Positions 44,734 through 55,787 of a stretch of 64,000 nucleotides of DNA are shown here, piece after piece. The stretch's first letter is position 1; every line of letters starts with the position of its first letter. The translations under genes and the position numbers were made by a program. The stretch covers positions 163,503 to 227,502 of the forward strand of contig BFEA01000827.1 in the NCBI GenBank assembly GCA_003427395.1. The letters run 5' to 3'. This stretch comes from Chara braunii. Taxonomy: Eukaryota > Streptophyta > Charophyceae > Charales > Characeae. The notes under the pieces are model-generated. The model ran no database searches. It was not told the DNA's origin and worked only from the letters and a program-made list of their open reading frames with translations.

Positions 44734-45457
44734 CTGGGCCAGTTCCATAAGTTTGGGAAGGCCCAGTGATGTGTTTTATTTTGTATTGCCTGGAGAACCA
44801 GACAAATCCATAAGTTTAGGTGGTCTGGTTGCTCTAACTTGTGAGGGTTGAATGTGATTGCTTCTTCAGGCACCAGTCAAATCCATAAGTTTGGGAGGTC
44901 TGACGACCTTGTTTATTGGGGGTTTTTGACAGTTTCTTTGGTTTCTGAACGAGGAGGGGAGCATGTCCCATAAGTTTGGGTGACTCTACCTCTTCCTGCT
45001 TTGGTCTAGAGAAATAAACCAGGCTGAGGACCAAGACATGTTCCATAAGTTTGGGTGGTCTTGGTCCAACGCCTCGCACATGCTAGAACCGGAAGGCTAT
45101 AACTTTGNTATACTTTANTATTATGCTATCTATGAACAGGCTAGTCAGACAGGGTNCCATAAGTTTGGGTGGCCTGACTATAGCTTATCACCAACTGAAG
45201 AGAGTACTTAACTAAGAATAAACCTGTGGTACGAAGNGGCAGGCTGAGTCTTGAGCTGAAGATGATCGGCTCAGCNATATGCTACCTCAAAAGACTAAGT
45301 ACAAGCAATTATATAAACCTTGGATACTTAAACAGTTCAGGGCGGCTAGGGTGGCCTAGTCATATGCCCAAAGAAGAGAAAAGTTGTTGTGCCCTGTGTT
45401 TGTGTATACATCTTGGCTGGGCTAGACATGTTCCATAAGTTTGAGTGGTCAAGCCTT
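44734..45457. other. Hairpin array with constant loop and variable stems (element 1 3' LTR)
   Basis: Seven stem-loops share the loop core TCCATAAGTTTGGGTG. Stems: 44734-44766 (CTGGGCC/GGCCCAG), 44796-44830 (AACCAGAC/GTCTGGTT), 44874-44902 (CAGTC/GTCTG, one mismatch), 44951-44995 (GAGGAGGGGAG pairs with CTCTCCTCTTC across one bulge), 45028-45067 (GGACCAAGAC/GTCTTGGTCC, plus outer AGGC/GCCT), 45142-45180 (TAGTCAG/CTGACTA) and 45420-45455 (GGCT-GAC/GTC-AGCC). The same array is in the 5' LTR (25,572-26,293). Loop sequence is constant while stems change together. Confidence 0.88.
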
Positions 45458-45751
45458 ATGCAACTATGTAAGCTGGGTATAAGAGACAGATCATTGAGGG
45501 ACTACGAACTATTGTTTGCTAAAGTAACTTGGGGATGGTGAGAGAGTGCATGTTATGTGGTCTGGCCTGCATGTGACTGAGTGATGTCACTTCTTAGTCT
45601 GAGTTTGGATTTGATAGGTAGTTGCTGTAGTTGCTCGCCACGTGCTAGAGCCATAGGAGTTAGAGTCAATTCTTGCAATTTTTTGGGCTCGCTTTTGTTT
45701 ACTTAGCTCAGTTTCTGCATTATCTGGGATCTTCTTGAGTCAGACTTGGTC

Positions 45752-46190
45752 TTGTATAAATCTTGGTAAGCCACTTTCTCTACGGGAAGCGNTGCCGAAA
45801 TTTCTACAAAATCAAGGTGTTAGTCAAAATTNGGCCNTGAAGGATCAAAGTCATTTNCANATTNCAAACCTAGCTTTGTATAAATCTTGGATTGACACTT
45901 TCTCTANGGGAAGCGCTGNCGAAATTTCTACAAATCTAAGGGGTTGGTTAAGAGTTTGTCTTGACAGAACTTAGACTTTATGTCTAAGTTCAATTCTGAC
46001 TTGGTATAAATCTGGGAAGCCTTCCTCCCTGAGGGGGTCCCTGAGGGGAGTGCTGCCCAAATTTTTGCTAAGCCAGGGAGTTAGACAAATCTTGGCTTCT
46101 GGAATCCACAAGTTTGACTTTTAGGCTAGTATATTTCTTGCGATGTCACTTCTCCTACGGAAAGCGCTGCCGAAATTTTCCTAAGTTAGA
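45752..46190. repeat. About 124-bp tandem repeat, four units, in element 1 U3
   Basis: Landmarks GTATAAATCTTGG and CTACGGGAAGCGCTGCCGAA recur at spacings of 124, 125 and about 124 bp. Each unit contains the near-palindrome GGAAGCGCTGCC. Orthologous to 12,890-13,215 (reversed) and duplicated in the 5' LTR (26,590-27,030). Confidence 0.85.
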
Positions 46191-47370
46191 GGAGTTAGCC
46201 TATATTTAGACAGGTGGCAACATATGTAGGGGAGGCTATGGCGAAATCCACCTTACGCTGAGTGCTAGCTAGAGGTAGATTTAGGCTTAGTCAGATATGA
46301 TGACTAAGTAATATCAGGATATGAAAATTACTCCCCCGGGACGTATAGACTTAGTTTGAGGTTGGTCTGTCTTGTGTTAAAGGTCGCTTTGATCGATCGC
46401 GTCAAAACGTGGACTAGACTCAGTTGATCCTACAAGGATCACTTGCTGTTATCACAGATAACATGTCGGTTGCCGACTCGTAGGTTTACGACTCAACCTC
46501 ANCCCACTCTCCTTACTCAACCTAAAGAGGCTTCAGCCCTGGTGATCTTCTCTGTTTTGTTANGGTTTCACCCGGACTTTTATTGAATGGNNATTTAACA
46601 AAGGTACTGAGTATTTACTTAAGGTTGGTTGGNNGGAGGTTGGGNCTTNCATGGNTGAGGCAAAGGGTATGAGCATANAGATTGGTTAGAGTTGACTCCG
46701 TGTAGCGTATGGANTTGTGCTTGACTCTTTGATGTGATTGCAGGTATGTTCTAGGGCTTGGATTATTGGATTGGACTGCCNTGCNATGTNATATATGTGT
46801 ATGGCTATGAGGAGNCCCACTATGATTGTGAGATGTGATCGTCACACGTTCATTCCCATATGTGTGCATATGTGTGTATATGTGTATGTATGCATACCTA
46901 TGTAGGGTACTTGTNTGGCCTNAAAGGGNCCGCGTGCTAAGGAGTTAATCAGGGGTTGGGCTAGTAGAGANAGGATGACNCCATTACTTATATAAGTGCT
47001 TCTTGGAGATTGCTNGTCGGACGTTGGTCCTGGGCCGGGATTCAAGGTCCTTGTCCAGGACATCCCAAGCCCTAGGCCCTGCACTGAAGGGGACCCCCCT
47101 CGGGTAGAGCCTATTTGCCCTTACCGCCAGGGCACTCGGGCCGAAAGCCGGACGTGCCGCGGCGGCCGCACGNCTANTCCTTCAGCCNTGCAATATCGTG
47201 AAGGGCGGAACCTTCACGATACTTCGAGTCTGACACGTGAGTGTCATAAGCGGTACTCGGATCCACGAGGGACCGCTCGATTATGGGCACTGCATAGTAC
47301 GCCATTTTCGCGACTGCTTGTGTGCGTCGGCATTGCTAGCCGATATGAGAAAGGCCTACGCCCGCGCGGC

Positions 47371-47380
47371 TTTATATTAA
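47371..47380 (+). promoter_or_regulatory. TATA-like box of element 1 3' LTR
   Basis: TTTATATTAA followed by GTCTCGCGC, 583-593 bp from the LTR 3' end. The counterpart of 28209-28218. Confidence 0.55.
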
Positions 47381-47963
47381 GTCTCGCGCACGACGCTCAA
47401 CCGGTTCCCGCACCAGGAAGTTATGGGATGGACACTAAGGGACTAGGAGGGTGTCGCGTTGTACGTCCTTTGCGTCGTTCAGTACTCGTGTGCGTGTGTG
47501 CGTGTGCTTTACCCTTATGTACGTTATAGTGGTGTGCGCGTGGCGTGTGGAATACGTCCTAGTCGACCGGCGACGAGCCGCGCTTGGGACCTCACCCCCC
47601 AAGATGTTGGTTCGCGTGCGGGTCCGATAGAGGCGTAGTACCGTGCGTACCCCTTATGCTACAGCGAACGAGAAACGCCCTCGGCTGGTCCACCTCTGCG
47701 ATTGCAGTTGATCAACTTTCGTATTGTGGACTGGTAGCTCGGCGGGGATACGCCCACCGAAAGGAGGTGACAGCTCCCGTAAGGTGGAGGTAGTCGTGCC
47801 TCGCGTAGGCCCTGTCCTGTCGTAGGGGCTCGCGAGAGGTATGGCTGGCGCACCCGACCGGAGCGGCTTGTGGAAGCTCCGTGTGTGTACTCTGACTCCT
47901 GCGTGACGCGACCGGGAGGGTCCCGCGCTACCTCTGAGTGGTGCCGGACCGATGCGCTCGACA

Positions 47964-48440
47964 GGCGCACTTCACTACTTCATTGTAGCCGCAAACCGGA
48001 TCGCACAACGCCACTAACATGGTACCGTCATGTTTGTTGAAGATTATGCTCTTTGTGCGACACTGAAATGATCTTCCTAAAAACACCTCGTGTTCCACCT
48101 TCGATAAAATATAGAAATACGATTTTGCCTTGACCTTCACAACCGTGACCATTACGCCACTAGCCGTACCGCAAAATGGAGTTGCACCGCTGACTCCAAC
48201 CAAAAATCCAAAATCATTGCGATTGATCTGTATTCCAGCTTCAATCGCATGTTTCTCTCTCATGATGTTCATCTTGGCCCCGTCATCTACAAGAGCAGAA
48301 AATCCTCCACGGCCGATTTGAATTTTTATGAGATCAGTGGCCACACATTGTCCGTCCATCTTTGTGCCAGGAGACGCCCAGTTAGCTTCTGGAGGGATAA
48401 TCTCACTCAGCTTAACTGTCGTGACGTTCTTCCGAGTCAT
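47964..48440 (-). pseudogene. Element 2 aspartic protease, cut by element 1
   Basis: Minus-strand frame homologous to the proteases of elements 1 and 3 (PPEANWASPGTKMDGQCVA, later EVFLGRSFQCRTKSI and KHDGTMLVALCDPVCG). It is cut off at the LTR end of element 1, just after the block that precedes the RT in element 1. The active site reads LVDDGAKMN in place of D-T/S-G-A, which should abolish activity. Further upstream (48,441-48,788) the same polyprotein continues in other frames, with a glutamate-rich linker. Confidence 0.85.
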
Positions 48441-48788
48441 GCGCTGCTTAAATTCCTCTTCGGCGATACAACAAGAATCTCCTTCAAGGTAACCAAGTCG
48501 CGCTGACTTTCCAGAATACGATCCACAATCTGTACAAAATCAATTCTTTTTTTTTACAGGGATCGTGTACACATTCTTATTCTTGCGAGGTTCCTCTTCC
48601 TCGACCTTGGTCTTCCCTGCTTCCGAATCCCTCTCCATAGCCCTCTGTCTTGCTTGTTGTTCATCTCCCGCACGCAATCTTGCATCCTCCCTATCATCAT
48701 CCCCTTCCTCTACTTGAATAGGTTCCTTTTCCTGAGGTCCCTTTGAACTCTCCCCTGACGCAGGCTGCGATTGTGAGGTCTTCCTTCC

Positions 48789-50385
48789 CTACCGCGTCTG
48801 CACCATAATGGTTGGCATCCCTCGCTTGAGCAAAGGTCTGGACATCGTTATTGGCCGAGCCATCGGCGTTGCTTCAGGCGCCGAAGTGGCCGCAGGTGCT
48901 GACCCATCCTGACCCTCGTTTCCCCAACCAACAAAGAGGAACACATTCGGAAGGTTGGGCCAAACTTCTTCCATGTCAACACATAACTGTACAATGGAAT
49001 CTCGACACTTGCCCAGTTTCCTGGTTACCTCTCGTGCCCGATGAACAATGTCTTTTTTTCTTTCCTCCAATTCCTCTTCCTCACAGTTGCCGATCTCCAA
49101 AGAAGTCATTGTCTCTTCCAATTCAAAAAGGCTTGCTTCTTCAGGAGAAGCTAGGCGGAAATTTGCCGGAAGAGGACGGCCCATCCGTCGAAAAACCTTT
49201 TTCCTCATCCCTCCTTCAATGTTTGATCGATGAGATTTCCTTCGAAGTCAAAGACTTCTCCTGGAATCGTCGTAAAGACGATCTGGTCCTTCTCATCTTT
49301 TGCGAGGATCTGGTAGAAACGAATAACATGTCCTTTCATATCACAATATTTGCAGACATAATTCTGCCAGTTCCTACATCCGCCACCGTTTCGCGGCCTC
49401 TACCACGGCCTCGACCACCCTGTGGTTGAGCCTGTTGACCTTGGCCTTGTTGCCCCTGACCAACTTGCTGCTCACCGCTTCCATTCCCTCCATTCTTACT
49501 ACTTTCCCCTTGTTTACGAGAAGTACCCTGCCCTCCTCGTATCTGGTTCAAGGCTTTCCTCTCAGCCTTGGTCAACTTCCGAGGGGGTTCTTTTTCCTCT
49601 TCGCTGTCACTTTCACTGTTACTTTCTTCAGTGGCTGACTCCTTTCCTTTTCTCTTTCCAGTCTTCGTCTTGACCATCATCACTTGGAGCTTTAGCCGAT
49701 CCTCCTTCATGCTGGTCATCATTTCTTTCATGTCAGATATGGTCTTATAGACCTCCTTGTCCTTATTCGTTCCCAACTGTACCCTCTCCCGATCCTCCTT
49801 CTGCTGTTTCAGCAACCACTAGAGGATCTGGTCGAAGTTTCCAGCCAATAAATTCTCTCGAATTTTTGGCCAATCATACCGCTCTTTCATGCCTTTCACC
49901 AATTTCAACTGCTCCACTTCCATGAAATTATCCAAGAAGATGAGACCACGATCCTTGTCTGGAAGGTCGGGAACTAAACGCGCCACCCGCCCGAATTCAG
50001 TGAGAAACTGCTTTGTCGTACCAAAGTTCCTTCGACTAACCTTCCTCAAATCTGCTAAGTCCAACAGTTGGTCACCCAACTGATACTTCTCGAGCAGCTT
50101 TTCTTTGAATTTTTGTCAGTCTTGCGAACCTTGTACCAATTCCTCCACCTCTTCCTTGTACTGGACCTTGCAATATCTTTTTACCATTCTCAACATCTTT
50201 TCGTTGGACCATTCACAACAACTCCCCAATTGCTCAAACTTGTCCGCCCATCTCGAAGCGTTGTTACCATCAAATAATGGAACGTCAACTTTCGGGATCT
50301 GCTCCTTCTGGAATTGCTGAATAATTTTGGCGAGCTCTTGAATATCATTTCTTCTCTCATCCTGATTGTCGTTGTTATCAGCCAT
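48789..50385 (-). pseudogene. gag: Element 2 gag, broken by stops and frameshifts
   Basis: It starts at ATG 50385. The capsid-like region has PLFDGNNASRWADKFEQLG, then QLGDQLLDLADLRKVS. A TGA at 50116 falls at the position of W in GDWAKF of element 1, and a TAG at 49819 follows FDQIL. A lysine-rich/glutamine-rich linker is followed, in a shifted frame, by a knuckle reading CKYCDMKGHVIRFY, in which the last Cys is Tyr. The C-terminal coiled/acidic part is 49,208-48,789 in a third frame. The arrangement is the same as in element 1. Confidence 0.85.
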
Positions 50386-50574
50386 CTAGAGTGAAGAAAA
50401 TCACAGCAACATATTCGACAGAAATCAGTCAATCTTTTTGTATAAATAAAATCTCATAATTTTGGGATCAAAATTACAGACTTTTTCTAAGGTCAAACAA
50501 GGAAAATAAAATAACTTTTTACTCCATCAATCACCCAAGTATCGTTCCACTAGGGACAACGGTAGTTTGTCGTT

Positions 50575-50593
50575 ATCCCCGGCAACGGCGCCA
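50575..50593 (-). promoter_or_regulatory. Primer-binding site of element 2 (tRNA-Asp)
   Basis: On the minus strand TGGCGCCGTTGCCGGGGAT, identical to the PBS of element 1, lies two bases inside the LTR end at 50596. It fixes element 2 as minus-strand. The leader 50,386-50,574 shows no other feature. Confidence 0.92.
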
Positions 50594-51197
50594 CCTGTCG
50601 AACGCTTTGACCCCCGCGCGAAAACGAGGGCTCTCCCGGTCATGTCACGCAGGAGTTTACCTAAAATAACTTCAAGAGACAACTCGGGAACAACGCATAA
50701 CATTTCACGAACCGTCGAGACGAACGCGGTTGCATCGCTCCTTCGCCGCTCTAGCCGGGTGCGCGAGCTGTACATCCCGCGGTCCTCTACGACAGGATAG
50801 GTTCCCACGAGGCATAAGCTTGCTTCCTTAAGGGGCTGTCACCACCCTTAGGGGCGTATCCCTACCGAGCTACTGACCCACGTTCGAAGGCTTTTAAATG
50901 CAATCGCAGAGGTAGATCGGCCGAGGGCGTTTGCTCGTCTCGCTGCAGTATAAGAAATGTTTGGCTAAATGTCGAGTGAACCCGAACGTTGTTCGTTCCC
51001 TGGGGCGCTGATCTCCCAAGTACGAAGCGTACGCCAGTCGACTAAGATAGTCTCAACCAATTGTGAAAACATCCCTTAGTCCCTAGCAATCAAACAACAA
51101 AAATCCCCATACCTTAAAACAAATCACACAATCCAAATCATTGACTTGATGAGCTGGTCTGCCAAAGTGTTTCTTCTCAACCTGTATGACTGAAGAA

Positions 51198-51207
51198 TTT
51201 TTATATA
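51198..51207 (-). promoter_or_regulatory. TATA box of element 2 LTR
   Basis: TATATAAAAA on the minus strand, about 605 bp from the LTR 3' end. It is the clearest TATA box among the LTRs and lies where the other LTRs have theirs. Confidence 0.65.
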
Positions 51208-51893
51208 GTCGCTCTAAGACTATTAATTGAAGAACAAACTAGGACTGATCTTCCTATGATAGTATCTGCAAGTAAATATCACTGCTCCCACGCAGATCAA
51301 CAAGTGATCTGGTTTCTGGTCGATGTTTGAACTCTCGGTTCGACCACACTTCCGTACCATACGCAACTAAGGATGAAATTTTGTTGGTCGTTTTGTCCTC
51401 CTGGACAATAATTACTCTTTCTGTTCCACGAATGATGCAGTATTCATCTCAAATACCAAGTTACGTAACTCTGAAATGCTCCGCCTTCCGGTGCTTCGTC
51501 ATTGTCATTACGCTTGACAACTTTTTCAGACGTTCGCTTTTCACTTATTCAGCTTGTTTTTATGCGAACGATTACCCCTCAATGCATAAGCATGATAGTG
51601 AAATCATCAGGGTAATCCGAATACTATCCATCCGGCGGTCCTAACTACATAAAGTGTTTTTGTTTTTGTTTTTGAGATTACCTCGTGAAGTCATAATCAT
51701 ATGACTTCCTCGACGGGATTGGTCTATGCAAGAGGTTTTCTGGAATCTGAGTAAGATTTCCAGAAAGCGGCGTCTAACCCTGGTAAATATGTCGTCCTCC
51801 GCGCACCTGTGCCTCCAACAAATCCAAACCCGCGCGCTCGTTGTCATCAATTACCAGGGTTGTCACTCACCCTCTTCGCATGACTCTAAACGT

Positions 51894-52305
51894 TTAAGTA
51901 CCATACATGGAGGTCATCCGTGAGGCTAGTCTCCACACTATGACTCGGAAAGGCCGACTGAGTCCAAACAAGTGTCTGGTCTCAGTATCCCAGATCCGGA
52001 TGACGCCGAAATGTCTGTCGGACGAGGTAATCGTGATACTCACAATGACTCGAGAGAGACATTGAAGATTACTCGCGTGATGGAAATACAAGGTATATCC
52101 GAAAAACTCATCCCGAGTTCGGGCTGTATTTGCACGGAAATCCGCACGAGTAATGAGAAAAAATCCCTCGCCATTTCGTAATAACCTGATGAAGTCAATC
52201 CACTCAGTAGGAGAACCGTCTCGAACCCGTAAAAGTTGCTTCTCTCCTCTGATGAGATCGACCTCATTGTGCTCCAGGCATCCGCGTGTCAGAACCAAAA
52301 TTACA
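51894..52305 (-). CDS. U3 reading frame, downstream part, unknown
   Basis: The frame is open beyond 52,305 and overlaps the end of the 170-codon frame above it. It reads GEKQLLRVRDGSPTEWIDFI, then FFLITRADFRANT and so on. It has normal amino-acid composition and no stop for about 135 codons after the overlap. It is probably the continuation of the same protein after a frameshift, or a second overlapping gene. No family is recognised. Confidence 0.45.
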
Positions 52306-52818
52306 TTAGTCACGTAATCCTTCCTCGAGTTCGTCCTCCTCATCCTGCCAAACATACTTAGAGAAAGGTTCAACCCGTATAATACTGAACCTGTTTGCCC
52401 CCACTCGTCTTGTATGATATATACCGAAGAAAGGGCCCCATCGTTCGTTCAACCACAGTACGGAGCGAACGAATGTCAGCCTTATCTCAGGTATCTCGTC
52501 GATTCGTAGATTAATCTCATATGACTGCATCACCACTAAGTTCATATTAGCGAAGTCACGCTCGGGCAGTGGTGGCGCAAACTCATAATGTAGGATGTCC
52601 ACTCCGGTCCTTGAACTAAAAATAAGTCGTCTAGGGGGATTCCGAGCACTGCCTCCCCAAAATCGCGGAACATCCTCCTCAGAGTACAATTCATACAGAT
52701 TGTAGACGAGCCGTCCTATCCTTTCTAATCTTTCTCCATTAAGTCTCCGGAACTCGATCCGCTCCGCCGCTGCATCACGATTGCAAAAAATGTAACAGAC
52801 CGTCGTTCCCATAACCAT
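52306..52818 (-). CDS. U3-encoded protein of 170 aa, unknown family
   Basis: An intact frame from ATG 52818 to TAA 52306, in LTR sense, inside U3. The translation looks like a folded protein (MVMGTTVCYIFCNRDAAAE, LVYNLYELYSEEDVPRFWGG, SYEINLRIDEIPEIRLTFV) and ends in an acidic tail. The ATG is preceded directly by CTTTCAG with a pyrimidine-rich tract (TTTGTCTTCACTTCTTTCAG), a good splice acceptor; a donor-like TTGCGTAAGG is near 53,047. LTR X1 has the same start and first codons. Because U3 of the 3' LTR is part of the genomic RNA, a spliced transcript could express it, in the way some retroviruses encode U3 proteins. I do not recognise the family. Confidence 0.55.
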   Translation of the reverse strand: MVMGTTVCYIFCNRDAAAERIEFRRLNGERLERIGRLVYNLYELYSEEDVPRFWGGSARNPPRRLIFSSRTGVDILHYEFAPPLPERDFANMNLVVMQSYEINLRIDEIPEIRLTFVRSVLWLNERWGPFFGIYHTRRVGANRFSIIRVEPFSKYVWQDEEDELEEGLRD

Positions 52819-53945
52819 CTGAAAGAAGTGAAGACAAAGGTGATCAAGTTAAGACTAAGTATTACTAAAACATTTGTCTTCTTTCTGACCCGTGTTTCTT
52901 GTGGCACGGCAAGCCACGTCGGGAGTATCTAAATACACTCCGTTTGGCTAGTAGGACACGAACTGGGCTGCTTGTGGCACCAGTCCCCCATACGTCAGTG
53001 GCTCCTAGAATGACCACCAAAGGAGTGCTATGACATTTTTTCCTTACGCAAGGCATCAAGAACTTAAAGTCATTTCGTTAAGATGTTTTTATTCATCCCC
53101 TAGGAGGTGGTCTGGGATACCCCTCGTCCTCGTCCGAGTGAACCTCGGAACTCAAAAGTCGGGCTGGCTCCACCGCAACAGCATGGTACCCCCCCGCAAA
53201 GCAGTCCACTCTAAGTCGATAACAGGGCCAGCCCCTAAGGCAACGAGCCCCCGCCCCAGATGCCTCCTAGGAAAAAGAAGAAACATCTATACGGCGGACA
53301 AAGAAACTCTTGCCGCCTGACGTTAGGAGCAACTTAGACGAAGAAATAAAATTTGTAAGAAAAGAGTCATTCAGACGAAACAGGCGTAGATAGAAAGGGT
53401 CATTCGGGAAAGAAATGGTGGCCTTGGGAAAAAAGTCTAAGTTCAATTGCGTTCCTCTTCTTTGTGTCCGCTTCATTTTCGTCGTCTTCTTTTCCCTTCA
53501 GTTTACACGCACTCATAAGTAAAGAGGTGAGAAAACAACCATTCTTTCACCATCATCGCCCTCATCCATCTCATCCCACATGCCGTTCCTGCAATCAAAG
53601 TCAAATCACACATAGACCACCATACATTCATTTGCCATCGTCAGACTCCCCGTCATACCTCCAAGCACACATTTTCCTTTTCCTTTCTAATGAACGTTCA
53701 GAGAGCTAAGGTCAAGCAAGTGCAGGTTCACACAGGTGTGAAGGGAACTGAATCAGGTTAACTGACCTTGAGTGAAGTTTGAACGGTACACTCAAGAAGA
53801 CCGTATAAATTTTTCGCCTTTTTGACAAGAAGGTCGTCGCACCCAGTCGTCAGCAAAGTGATCAACACCACTTCCTTTGACGGCCGCTTGCCAGGGTACC
53901 CTCTCAGCACCGATCACCTTGCAATAATCTGGTAGTGTTTCTGCA

Positions 53946-54180
53946 CTACCGCCTTTAAAATCGGAGTCGCCGCCGCAAAAATCCGGCAGCTCTTTCGCAC
54001 GACCGCCGTAAAAAACGGAGTCGCCGCCGCAAAATTTCGGCAGCACTTTCGTACCGCTGCCGAAAAAAAACCCACGTCGCCGCCGCAAAATTTCGGCAGC
54101 AATTCCGTACCGCTGCCGTAAAAAGCCGCGTCGCCGCTGCAAAATTTTGGCAGCACTTCCGTACCACTGCCGTAAAAAAC
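53946..54180. repeat. Minisatellite in LTR X2
   Basis: Four to five degenerate 51-58 bp units with AAATTTCGGCAGCACTTTCG and CCGCTGCCG, collinear with 9,920-10,155 in X1. Confidence 0.85.
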
Positions 54181-55286
54181 AGCAGGCCAAAATTAGTAAT
54201 ATTTGGGCCCCAGACCCAAATTTCACTGTGTCGCACTGCCGTAGTCCCGCAGCGTCACTGGGTCTGTCCCGTGAGACCAGCACCAACAAGAGGGGAGGGG
54301 AGCAGAGTGCTCCCTGCGTTGGCTATAGCTGCCCAACTCTCCTCCTTGCACTCCTTTGCAGATCTCCAGCCTCTCCTTGCGTTGCCTCAAGCAGCAGCTC
54401 CAGTAGCCAACAACACTCAAGTGTGCTCGTCACACAATGGCATCACAAGTGCATTGTGTGGCAGCTGGAAGGCAGCTGCCTGTTTTATATTGGCTGAGAA
54501 CGGCTGGACGTCACTCCAGCCCCCAGGCAAAATCGCAGGCTCGCTGTGAGCCCTTGATCTGACCAGGATCCAGGGTTGACTGTGGCCGCACCACAGCCAC
54601 AGCCTTAGTGTGGGGCAGTTTCTTTAACTGCCCTATTTTATTTTCTTTTTCTTTCTTCCGGCTATTTGGGAATCTCACGAGATAGCTAGGTTCCTTCCAT
54701 TTCTAAAACCTTTTTTCTTTTATTTTTCTGATAAGGGGTTGAAAAGATAGAACCCCTTACAGTTTGGTGTATCTAGACCCTTTTCCTAGGGCAGATACAT
54801 CGGGGAAAAGGTTGCACCTAGCCTATTGTTTACTGGCCCTTCAATTTCCAGGCTCCCTTAAAAAACGGGAGCCTGACAGTTACCTCTGGCAACTTGTGCC
54901 AAAGGTAGAACCACGTGAGGACAAGTGTCCTCACAAAAATAAAAAAGAAATAAACAAAAAGAAAAAAAAAAGTAAAATTATTCTAACTGCATGTGCCTGG
55001 CCATTCTCTCGGCCAGGTTCTCATGGGGAGGGCAGTTGGCAGGTTGGGAGGAGTAGGACCTCCCCCTCCCATTTCTCACGTCCCTCCTCCCTTCCTCTCT
55101 TCAACCAACTTCCTTTTCTCATTTCCACGCCCACACCATAGGCCGCGAGATTCTAGATCTCACGACCAGTAATATTCGGGCCAACCCACAGTGGGAGTTC
55201 ATCCTGCACCCATACAGTCGAAAAGACTGTTCTTTGGTTCTTTAATCCCCGCGAGGCAGTTGCCTCGTTTTCGTTTCCTTTCTTTG

Positions 55287-55287
<1 letters not shown>

Positions 55288-55334
<47 letters not shown>
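55288..55334. repeat. 47-bp poly(T) run
   Basis: An uninterrupted T run, followed by a second shorter T run and then A-rich DNA (55,410-55,470). It matches the place of the N gap in X1. Confidence 0.97.
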
Positions 55335-55337
<3 letters not shown>

Positions 55338-55581
55338 GTTTTTTTTTTTCCTCTGTTTCAGCCCTTCCCGTTTTCCCCTGCTGGTCGTGATCCAACAGCC
55401 ACGCATGAAAAATAAGAAACGAAAACAACAAAAACAAAAAAAGAAAGAATAGAAAAATAAAAATAAAAAACTTACCTCAACGATCGCAGCAGCAATAGTG
55501 GCTTGGCCACTGCATGAGGGGAATGTATTCTCCCGCGTTATGGCGGGAGATTCATTTGATTTTGCTCATCCTATAGTTGTT

Positions 55582-55635
55582 GGCTGTGGAGGTTTCAAAC
55601 TCCTGATGAGTCGGTGAGAGCCCGACGAAACAGCC
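55582..55635 (+). ncRNA. Hammerhead ribozyme A, LTR X2 copy, probably inactive
   Basis: Core CUGAUGA (55603-55609) and GAAAC (55627-55631) intact. Stem II is perfect here (GUCGG/CCGAC, 55610-55626). Stem III is a perfect GGCUGU/ACAGCC (55582-55587 with 55630-55635). The cleavage position 55588 is G, which hammerheads do not cleave, and stem I (55589-55602) has a mismatch. Compared with X1, X2 keeps the better stems II and III while X1 keeps the cleavable base. Confidence 0.85.
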
Positions 55636-55734
55636 TGGTATAGTCGTCCCTCTTCTCTCTCTCTCTCCATATTGGAAGTACCTGACGTGCCCGAACGCGG
55701 CCGCATTTTTGTGGATGATTCATTTGGGTCGGGC

Positions 55735-55787
55735 GCCTGTCGAGGTCCAACCTCCTGATGAGTCGGTGCAAGTCCGATGAAACAGTC
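55735..55787 (+). ncRNA. Hammerhead ribozyme B, LTR X2 copy
   Basis: Stem I (GAGGU/ACCUC, 55742-55754), core CUGAUGA (55755-55761), stem II (55762-55778, five pairs, 7-nt loop) and GAAAC (55779-55783) are intact. The cleavage triplet is GUC with C at 55741. Stem III (CUGU/ACAG) is reduced to four pairs by a C-U mismatch. The cleavage positions of A and B are again 153 nt apart (55588 and 55741). Confidence 0.88.

Larger units (their letters stand above)
40304..47963 (+). mobile_element. 3' LTR of element 1 (7.66 kb)
   Basis: It begins TGTCGGCGC at 40304, right after the internal region, with the terminal stem-loop at 40315-40332 (ATACCCT/AGGGTAT). It ends GCTCGACA at 47963. Termini and R/U5 agree with the 5' LTR end at 28819 and with the solo LTR. 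U3 is about 7 kb and holds tandem repeats, a hairpin array and GC-rich low-complexity sequence but no recognised gene. Directly after 47963 lies protease coding sequence of element 2 on the other strand, so element 1 inserted there. Confidence 0.88.

Noticed and set aside
52188-52262. Hammerhead-like CTGATGA strings near 52,188 and 52,247
   Set aside because: They lack GAAA and flanking helices.
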